Position numbers and translations under genes: made by a program. The notes below the pieces were generated by a model. That model was not told the origin of the DNA. It was given only the letters and a program-made list of their open reading frames with translations, and made no database searches. A stretch of 10,381 nucleotides of DNA, taken from positions 1-10,381 of the forward strand of contig CAZOOJ010000023.1 in the NCBI GenBank assembly GCA_964581415.1, written 5' to 3'. Source of the stretch: CAYTGG01 sp964581415 (GTDB taxonomy: Archaea > Nanobdellota > Nanobdellia > Pacearchaeales > GW2011-AR1). Each line of letters starts with the position of its first letter. Positions within the stretch are counted from its first letter, which is position 1. This document shows, in pieces, positions 6,055 to 10,381 of the stretch.

Positions 6055-8529
6055 TTAAAAATCTCCTAATTTCATCTGCTTTTTGCCCTCAATAATCTCT
6101 TTTAAATTTATTTTAAAAATTTGAAGTAGATTTTCAACTGCTGGAATAATCTGATGCTTAAGATAATATTCAATATCATATTCTCCTTCTTCTTCTGGAA
6201 GTTTCACTCTTTCTCTAACTAATTTTTTCTTATTTCCTAATTTTGATTCTGCAACATAATATTCAATTAAATTACCCTGACTTATTGGAATTTCTTTTTC
6301 TCTCATTTTTTGGGCTGCAATGACATGAGGAGAAATAGCTTTATATTCTGATAGTGGTTTTTTTAATTGTGTTTTTATTATCATCTGTTTTTTCTCTATT
6401 TCTCTGTCTTTTATTTTTTTTATAATCTCTTTTAAATATATTAAGGCTCTTTTTTCATTTCCATCCTTTAATAATAATTCAATTATTTTATTTTGAACTT
6501 TCCGCGCGAGATTGCACCAATCTCTTCTTACTGTTTCAAATCCCCGTATCTTTGATTTTCCTTTTTCATCAATTAATGCGTATTTCTTTTTTGCTCCAAT
6601 TTTTCCAGTTCTTTTTGTAACCCAAATACCTCTTTTAAAAAATCCTTCTAATTCTAACTCCATAATTCCAGGAAGTTTGCTATTAAGTTTTTTCAAAAAT
6701 TTTCTTGTTTCTTCTTTACTTTTATTATTTAAAAGAAATGCGATTGAATCAGTATCGCTGTAAATTGTTTTATAACCTGCTTTATCTATCTTTTTAATAG
6801 CTTCTTTTATTGATTTACGTGCAAAAGCTGCTGTTGCAGCAGCTGCTTCTTCCTGATAATATCTTGCTCCAAAAAAACCTAAATAACCATAAGAAGCATT
6901 TGCTAAGAGTTTGAAAGCATTACTTCTTGCTTTTTTAATAGCATCTGGCTTTTGATTTAATTCTTCTTTAAATTTTTTTCTTTTTTGAATTATCTCCCTT
7001 AACATTTCTGGAAAAAATCCTGGTTTTTTTGAAAAATAAACTCTTTTTCCTTTAAGTTCTATAGAAATAGAATTTTTAGAAGGATTTTCAGAATAAGTTG
7101 ATTTGGACAGATTATAAGTTACTATCACACTTCCATAACTGCTTGTAAAATCAAACATAGAAATATTTTCATAAAGTCCTGGTGTAGGTTCAAAAACAAA
7201 TGCTCCTTCATAAGGTTGTCTTTTTCTTCTTTTTCCAATCTCTTCGTAAGTAGGGCGTTTTTCAGGAATTTCATTAAATTTTTCTAAATTGTGAATAATA
7301 AAAGATTCTACATTTTTAGACATACTGCTTCTTGAAACTTCAAAAACTGGTTCTTTCATAATTCTCGTAAATTCTAAAATATCAGGTAAAAACTTCTCAA
7401 ATAATTTATAAGTCAGATATGAATCCTGTAGATTATATGCAAAATAATTAAGCCAGTCTTTTTCATTAAGATTATTTGTTTTTCTTCCTAGATTATCTTT
7501 TCCAAATTTATGTTTCTTTTCTCCTAAAAATTCTTTTGAAACTTCATTTAAAGAAAGAGTTTCAGACTGCATATATTGAGAATAAACTGCTTGGATAAAT
7601 TTCAATAAATCAACATGAACTATTCCTTTAATTTTTCCAATAGTTATTGTACTTCTATAAAATTTTGGCTGACTATTATCAAGTCCTAATGAAAGCTTAA
7701 TTTTATTTTTTTCTGCTCTTGCTTTTAAATAAGGCAAATCAAAACCATCTGAAAAATAACCTACTAAAAAATCAGGAGAAATTTTTCTTATGTACTCAAC
7801 AAATTTTTCCAAAAGTTCTGCCTCATCTTTTACATATTCCACATAATCTGGTTTTGTTTTTGATGTTTTTTTCCATGTTAAAACTTTTTTAAAATTATCT
7901 CCAAAAAGAGAAATCATTAATATTTCTCCTTCTCCTATTTTTATTTCATCACATTCTATGTCATAAGCAAGTGTTTTTGGAGTAAAATCTCTTTTGTCTA
8001 ATTCTTTGAATTTTTCAAGTTTCAAACATAAATCTGTATCTATAATTGAATCTATTCCTCCAAATTCTTTTGAATTATTAAGTAAATCTCCCTCAATTTC
8101 ATACCAATTTAAAGGATTTAATTTTCTTTCAATAATATAATGAGTTATAAAACCTAAGTCATAACCTCTTCTTTTTTCTATTCCTTTTATATCAAGTCTG
8201 TCAGCAACATCATGCAAGTCTTTATAATTTGTAGCAAAAATTTTTAATGCTTTTACTGGTTTTCCAAGAAAATTTTTTCTCTGTAATTCAACTTTTTCAA
8301 CTTTTGTCTGTCTGCCTTTTATATCTAATTTTATTTTTTTTATTTTGCTTATAATTTTTCCTATTTCTTTTTCATTCAATTTGTCCTCTAAGATAGCCCA
8401 TAAATATACTGGACAGGAATCAATTACACAAATTCTTTTATTCTGCTTATTTCTTCCTATTATTTTTATATGATTTTTATTTTCAAAATCAAAATAGTCA
8501 TAATCTATTGGAATAAATTCTGTTTTCAT
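6055..8529 (-). CDS. polB: DNA polymerase, archaeal family B (replicative type)
   Basis: DNA polymerase with 3'-5' proofreading (824 aa from this start). The exonuclease has Exo I DIE (Asp190/Glu192), Exo II YFSDGFD (258-264, with Phe259 where Asn is usual) and Exo III Y-x3-D (Tyr365/Asp369). The palm has motif A DFTSSYGS (460-467), differing from the usual DFxSLYPS, motif B K-x3-N-x2-YG (Lys540, Asn544, Tyr547-Gly548) and motif C YSDTDS (590-595). The thumb signature EYYLKHQIIPAV follows at about 787-798. The last seven residues, QMKLGDF, fit a sliding-clamp (PIP) box. Both catalytic palm aspartates (Asp460, Asp592/594) are present, so it should be active. A TTG start at 8544 is possible, but ATG8529 lies 25-26 nt from a TATA box and gives the usual archaeal N-terminus. 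It is first in an operon with the cupin fusion and map. Confidence 0.97.
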   Translation of the reverse strand: MKTEFIPIDYDYFDFENKNHIKIIGRNKQNKRICVIDSCPVYLWAILEDKLNEKEIGKIISKIKKIKLDIKGRQTKVEKVELQRKNFLGKPVKALKIFATNYKDLHDVADRLDIKGIEKRRGYDLGFITHYIIERKLNPLNWYEIEGDLLNNSKEFGGIDSIIDTDLCLKLEKFKELDKRDFTPKTLAYDIECDEIKIGEGEILMISLFGDNFKKVLTWKKTSKTKPDYVEYVKDEAELLEKFVEYIRKISPDFLVGYFSDGFDLPYLKARAEKNKIKLSLGLDNSQPKFYRSTITIGKIKGIVHVDLLKFIQAVYSQYMQSETLSLNEVSKEFLGEKKHKFGKDNLGRKTNNLNEKDWLNYFAYNLQDSYLTYKLFEKFLPDILEFTRIMKEPVFEVSRSSMSKNVESFIIHNLEKFNEIPEKRPTYEEIGKRRKRQPYEGAFVFEPTPGLYENISMFDFTSSYGSVIVTYNLSKSTYSENPSKNSISIELKGKRVYFSKKPGFFPEMLREIIQKRKKFKEELNQKPDAIKKARSNAFKLLANASYGYLGFFGARYYQEEAAAATAAFARKSIKEAIKKIDKAGYKTIYSDTDSIAFLLNNKSKEETRKFLKKLNSKLPGIMELELEGFFKRGIWVTKRTGKIGAKKKYALIDEKGKSKIRGFETVRRDWCNLARKVQNKIIELLLKDGNEKRALIYLKEIIKKIKDREIEKKQMIIKTQLKKPLSEYKAISPHVIAAQKMREKEIPISQGNLIEYYVAESKLGNKKKLVRERVKLPEEEGEYDIEYYLKHQIIPAVENLLQIFKINLKEIIEGKKQMKLGDF

Positions 8530-8550
8530 ATCAAATAATCTCAAAAAGAC

Positions 8551-8558
8551 TTTATATT
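8551..8558 (-). promoter_or_regulatory. TATA box of the polB operon
   Basis: On the minus strand this reads AATATAAA within an A-rich run, centred 25-26 nt upstream of ATG8529. It supports a leaderless polB transcript and argues against the TTG at 8544, which would lie upstream of the expected transcription start. Confidence 0.55.
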
Positions 8559-8600
8559 TTTAATTGATTTTTAAGAATATTTAGTTTCTATAATCAGATT

Positions 8601-8622
8601 AACAATAAATTTATAAATTGTT
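8601..8622. repeat. AT-rich inverted repeat between polB and integrase
   Basis: Arms AACAAT and ATTGTT flank a 10-nt spacer; inside lies a perfect 12-bp palindrome (AATTTATAAATT, 8608-8619). It is outside both core promoters. In DNA this AT-rich such palindromes can arise by chance, so a role is uncertain. Confidence 0.3.
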
Positions 8623-8662
8623 GGATAGTTCTGTCCCAAAATTTTTATAGCCTTTAGAAATA

Positions 8663-8670
8663 TTTAAATA
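8663..8670 (+). promoter_or_regulatory. TATA box of the integrase gene
   Basis: TTTAAATA, the same octamer as at 898-905. At the usual spacing it would start transcription near 8692, leaving a leader of about 30 nt before ATG8723. An alternative TATA-like run (TATAATAG, 8688-8695) lies inside the dyad. Confidence 0.45.
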
Positions 8671-8674
8671 CTTG

Positions 8675-8695
8675 CTATTATACTTCTTATAATAG
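8675..8695 (+). promoter_or_regulatory. Perfect dyad over the integrase start site, operator candidate
   Basis: Arms CTATTATA and TATAATAG are perfect 8-bp inverted repeats around a 5-nt spacer. The dyad begins 4 nt after the TATA octamer and covers the predicted transcription start, the classic place for a repressor to block initiation. A weaker dyad with the same 5-nt spacer (GTTAT and ATAAC, 8696-8710) follows directly. Confidence 0.5.
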
Positions 8696-8722
8696 GTTAT
8701 CTAATATAACTTATCATAGAAG

Positions 8723-9931
8723 ATGTCAGAAGTAGATAAAATATCAATAAGGTGCATGAATATAGAAAAGAGGATAAAAGACATAGATAATTGGAAAATC
8801 AGTGTACAGGACAAGAAAGACATTAAAAATGGGTGGATTCGAGCATTAAGATTGGGCGAGTTAACTAATAAAGTTGTGAGAGATGAGACTCTTTCCTCTT
8901 ATTTATCGGACATAAAAATAGCTTTAGAGCACATAAAGAAGCCAGTGGCTAAGTTAACCGAGGAAGATATAAGGAAATTTCACGAAGCAATGGTTGCTGA
9001 TAAAATTACATATTCTTTTAAGAAAAGAGAGAAAAATGGAAAAAAGGTTGTTGAAACAATAACTGCTGAAAAACCTTATTCAAAGAACAAGAAAATATCA
9101 ATAAGAAGGACATTTGTTTTATATTTAAAATGGAAGCTTGATGAAAAGGCATACAAATTCATTAAATTGTTAAAAATAAATTTGGGTGGAAAAGAAAAGG
9201 ATATTTATGCACCGACTGAACCAGAAGTAGAAAAAATGTATTATGGGTGTAGAGAAAGTTTTTCAAGATTTTTTATAGCTGTATTATTTGACACAGGAGC
9301 AAGAGCTGAAGAATTTCATAATATTCGTATGGAAGATGTTATTTTTCCAAAAGCAGGAGAGAGTTTTATTAAAATAAGATTTAGACCGGAATTCAGCAAG
9401 ACAAAAGGGCGAACAATAAGCTGTTATTGGAAACACAGCACCAAAGCAATAACTGATTATTATAATGAAAGATTAAAAGCAGGAACACAACCTACTGAAC
9501 CAATTTTTGAAAAAACATATCAGACTATGAGAAAATTTTTACATAGATTAAGCAAGAAGACTCTCGGAAAAAGTTTGCACTATCACGCTTTAAGACACGC
9601 TTCAGCATCTCATTATATCTACATAATCAAAAATAATCATCAGTTTGCATACAGATATTCTTGGTCATTTAACAGCCCAATGATCTCTCGTTACTCGAGA
9701 CGTAGAGATATGAGTGAAGAAGTTGACAAGGAAATTGAACAGACAGAGATTAATACTCTGAAACATGAAATTGAAAAAATAAAACTAAACAGTGATATAA
9801 AAAATAAAGAGTTTGATAAACTGAAAAAAGACTTTGTGGAATCTCTAAAAAAACATGCTGATGATATGAATCAAATAAATGCTTATCTAAATATTCTTAA
9901 AGTTGCTAAAGCTGAATCAGTTAGTTGCTAA
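8723..9931 (+). CDS. Tyrosine recombinase/integrase with C-terminal coiled coil
   Basis: Site-specific DNA recombinase (402 aa). Residues about 45-145 are a SAM-like, core-binding region and about 165-328 the catalytic domain. Catalytic residues are Arg194 (TGARAEE), a likely Lys226 or Lys228 (SKTKGR), His288-x2-Arg291 (HALRH), Trp314 in the His/Trp position (SWSFNSPM) and the nucleophile Tyr324 (SRYSRR). After the tyrosine, about 70 charged residues (333-395) with Leu/Ile spacing look like a coiled coil, longer than the tail of XerC/D-like enzymes. There is no strong Shine-Dalgarno before ATG8723. Its 3' end overlaps the convergent wHTH gene by 15 nt. It probably mobilises an integrated element, though a chromosomal role cannot be excluded; no att site was identified. 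Confidence 0.9.
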   Translation: MSEVDKISIRCMNIEKRIKDIDNWKISVQDKKDIKNGWIRALRLGELTNKVVRDETLSSYLSDIKIALEHIKKPVAKLTEEDIRKFHEAMVADKITYSFKKREKNGKKVVETITAEKPYSKNKKISIRRTFVLYLKWKLDEKAYKFIKLLKINLGGKEKDIYAPTEPEVEKMYYGCRESFSRFFIAVLFDTGARAEEFHNIRMEDVIFPKAGESFIKIRFRPEFSKTKGRTISCYWKHSTKAITDYYNERLKAGTQPTEPIFEKTYQTMRKFLHRLSKKTLGKSLHYHALRHASASHYIYIIKNNHQFAYRYSWSFNSPMISRYSRRRDMSEEVDKEIEQTEINTLKHEIEKIKLNSDIKNKEFDKLKKDFVESLKKHADDMNQINAYLNILKVAKAESVSC

Positions 9932-10186
9932 TATTTTATTAAAGAGTTTTAACAAGTCTTTTCCATATTGGGTGATTGTTAGGTTGGCTTTGTTTGTTTT
10001 ATCTACTCTTTCTCTTTTAATTAATTTAAGTTTTTGTAGTCTGATAAGATGCCTTCTTGCACTTAATGGATTAATTTTCAAATCTTTACGCAACTCCAAT
10101 ATAGCATAATCTCTTTTACTAATTGCTTTTAAAATTTCTAAATCTAATTCTGATAAAATGTTCTTTGATTGCTGACTCTTTTTCAT
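9917..10186 (-). CDS. Small winged-helix transcriptional regulator
   Basis: An 89-aa protein that is nearly all one winged helix-turn-helix domain (about residues 13-82). The helix-turn-helix is in AILELRKDLKINPLSARRHLIRLQKLKLI, followed by a wing (RERVDKTNKANLTITQYG) and a final helix. The layout resembles MarR/ArsR-like archaeal regulators. No ligand site or cysteine is visible. It converges on the integrase with a 15-nt overlap of the coding ends, so the two may interfere through antisense transcription. A TATA box (10208-10215) places its transcript start at the ATG. Dyads at 10224-10256 lie just upstream of that TATA box, so autoregulation and control of the divergent gene at 10371 are plausible but inferred. 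Confidence 0.8.
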   Translation of the reverse strand: MKKSQQSKNILSELDLEILKAISKRDYAILELRKDLKINPLSARRHLIRLQKLKLIKRERVDKTNKANLTITQYGKDLLKLFNKILATN

Positions 10187-10207
10187 ATTAATATTATTAT
10201 TTTTAAG

Positions 10208-10215
10208 ATTATAAA
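10208..10215 (-). promoter_or_regulatory. TATA box of the winged-helix regulator gene
   Basis: On the minus strand this reads TTTATAAT, centred 25-26 nt before the ATG at 10186. Both octamer and spacing are identical to those of the 59-aa gene at 4214. It predicts a leaderless transcript. Confidence 0.6.
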
Positions 10216-10223
10216 GCTATCGA

Positions 10224-10239
10224 ATGTAACATATTACAT
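10224..10239. promoter_or_regulatory. Dyad ATGTAA-N4-TTACAT, operator candidate
   Basis: Perfect 6-bp arms around a 4-nt spacer, just upstream of the wHTH TATA box. A related dyad with the same 4-nt spacer follows at 10243-10256, with centres 18 bp apart. Confidence 0.5.
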
Positions 10240-10242
10240 AGT

Positions 10243-10256
10243 GTAATTGTGATTAC
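10243..10256. promoter_or_regulatory. Dyad GTAAT-N4-ATTAC, operator candidate
   Basis: Perfect 5-bp arms around a 4-nt spacer, sharing the GTAA/TTAC half-site with the dyad at 10224-10239. A further ATTAC half-site occurs at 10263-10267. Such clustered half-sites suit cooperative binding by a small dimeric regulator. Confidence 0.45.
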
Positions 10257-10269
10257 TAATAAATTACAA

Positions 10270-10288
10270 GTTTTATCGTCGGTAAAAC
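10270..10288. promoter_or_regulatory. 19-bp dyad with GTTTTA/TAAAAC arms
   Basis: The arms GTTTTA and TAAAAC pair perfectly, and the inner bases also pair except for one T/G mismatch on each side of a single central base. As RNA the loop would be too tight without opening inner pairs, so a DNA-protein site is more likely. Its local sequence is more GC-rich than its surroundings. Confidence 0.45.
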
Positions 10289-10322
10289 GGACAACCTTTA
10301 TTAACTGTAGTCAATTTATTAT

Positions 10323-10330
10323 AATATAAA
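10323..10330 (+). promoter_or_regulatory. TATA box of the gene starting at 10371
   Basis: AATATAAA, the same octamer as the polB TATA box. It predicts transcription from about 10352 and a leader of about 19 nt that contains the Shine-Dalgarno. An overlapping TTATAATA at 10319-10326 would shift the start a few bases upstream. Confidence 0.5.
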
Positions 10331-10331
10331 A

Positions 10332-10350
10332 TATCACAAAAAATGTGATA
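10332..10350 (+). promoter_or_regulatory. Perfect dyad TATCACA-N5-TGTGATA, operator candidate
   Basis: Perfect 7-bp arms around five A, filling the space between the TATA box and the predicted transcription start. A bound repressor here would block the promoter. A related TGTGAT half-site occurs at 10248-10253, within the wHTH-side dyad. Confidence 0.55.
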
Positions 10351-10354
10351 ATTG

Positions 10355-10362
10355 AAAGGAGG
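10355..10362 (+). promoter_or_regulatory. Strong Shine-Dalgarno for the gene at 10371
   Basis: AAAGGAGG, 8 nt before the ATG at 10371, the strongest ribosome binding site in the window. It marks this ATG as a genuine start even though only four codons are visible. Confidence 0.75.
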
Positions 10363-10370
10363 CATAAAAG

Positions 10371-10381
10371 ATGACAAAGCC
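10371..10381 (+). CDS. Start of a gene cut by the window edge
   Basis: Only the first codons are visible and encode Met-Thr-Lys-Pro. The start is supported by a strong Shine-Dalgarno, a TATA box and an operator-like dyad. The gene is divergent from the wHTH regulator. Its function cannot be judged from this window. Confidence 0.55.

Noticed and set aside
6512..6763. Plus-strand 83-aa frame opposite polB
   Set aside because: Antisense shadow of the polymerase palm/thumb region.
8675..8695. Dyad as the recombination core site of the integrase
   Set aside because: Tyrosine recombinase cores usually have longer arms around a 6-8 bp spacer, and no second copy of this sequence was found in the window. 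A promoter operator explains the position better.
9903..10109. Plus-strand 68-aa hydrophobic frame opposite the wHTH gene
   Set aside because: The minus-strand frame encodes a coherent winged-helix protein with a well-placed TATA box. The plus-strand frame starts inside the integrase gene without a ribosome site.
1..10381. CRISPR arrays, tRNA or rRNA genes
   Set aside because: No regularly spaced repeats, cloverleaf-like GC-rich segments or recognisable rRNA sequence were seen by eye; short or divergent tRNAs would need a covariance-model search to exclude fully.

Overview
The window is very AT-rich archaeal DNA. Archaeal hallmarks are a two-ring Cdc48/VAT-type AAA+ ATPase, an archaeal family B DNA polymerase, a type II methionine aminopeptidase, a His-type (SEC11-like) signal peptidase, and TATA-box promoters that often sit about 25-26 nt upstream of a start codon (leaderless transcripts). 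The AT content and protein style suggest a DPANN-type archaeon (Woesearchaeota/Pacearchaeota-like). That placement is inference, because no rRNA is present.

Layout. 65-697 (-): signal peptidase I. 698-981: a divergent promoter region with a possible 42-aa ORF and, in the leader of the next operon, a GC-rich perfect hairpin. 982-4026 (+): a tight three-gene operon of a zinc-ribbon/AbrB-like regulator, an unrecognised 122-aa protein and Cdc48. 4027-4403: a spacer holding a previously uncalled 59-aa four-cysteine protein (4214-4393, +) with its own well-placed TATA box. 4404-8529 (-): a second operon, read polB, then a cupin-nucleotidyltransferase fusion, then methionine aminopeptidase. 8530-8722: divergent promoters, with a strong dyad in the integrase promoter. 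8723-9931 (+): tyrosine recombinase with a coiled-coil tail. 9917-10186 (-): small winged-helix regulator, convergent with and overlapping the integrase. 10187-10370: a dense regulatory region with four dyads and a strong Shine-Dalgarno. 10371 onward (+): start of another gene, cut by the window edge.

The left 8.5 kb looks like core chromosome (protein export, protein unfolding, replication, N-terminal Met removal). The right 1.8 kb (integrase, small wHTH regulator, divergent dyad-rich promoter region) looks like the edge of an integrated element. I saw no tRNA, flanking direct repeat or att site that would prove this.

Translation signals split cleanly. The first genes of the SPase, polB and wHTH units, and the 59-aa gene, have TATA octamers centred 25-26 nt before the ATG and appear leaderless. 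Three downstream-operon genes or the edge gene have GGAG-type Shine-Dalgarno sequences. This rule was used to choose ATG starts over longer TTG starts for signal peptidase and polB.
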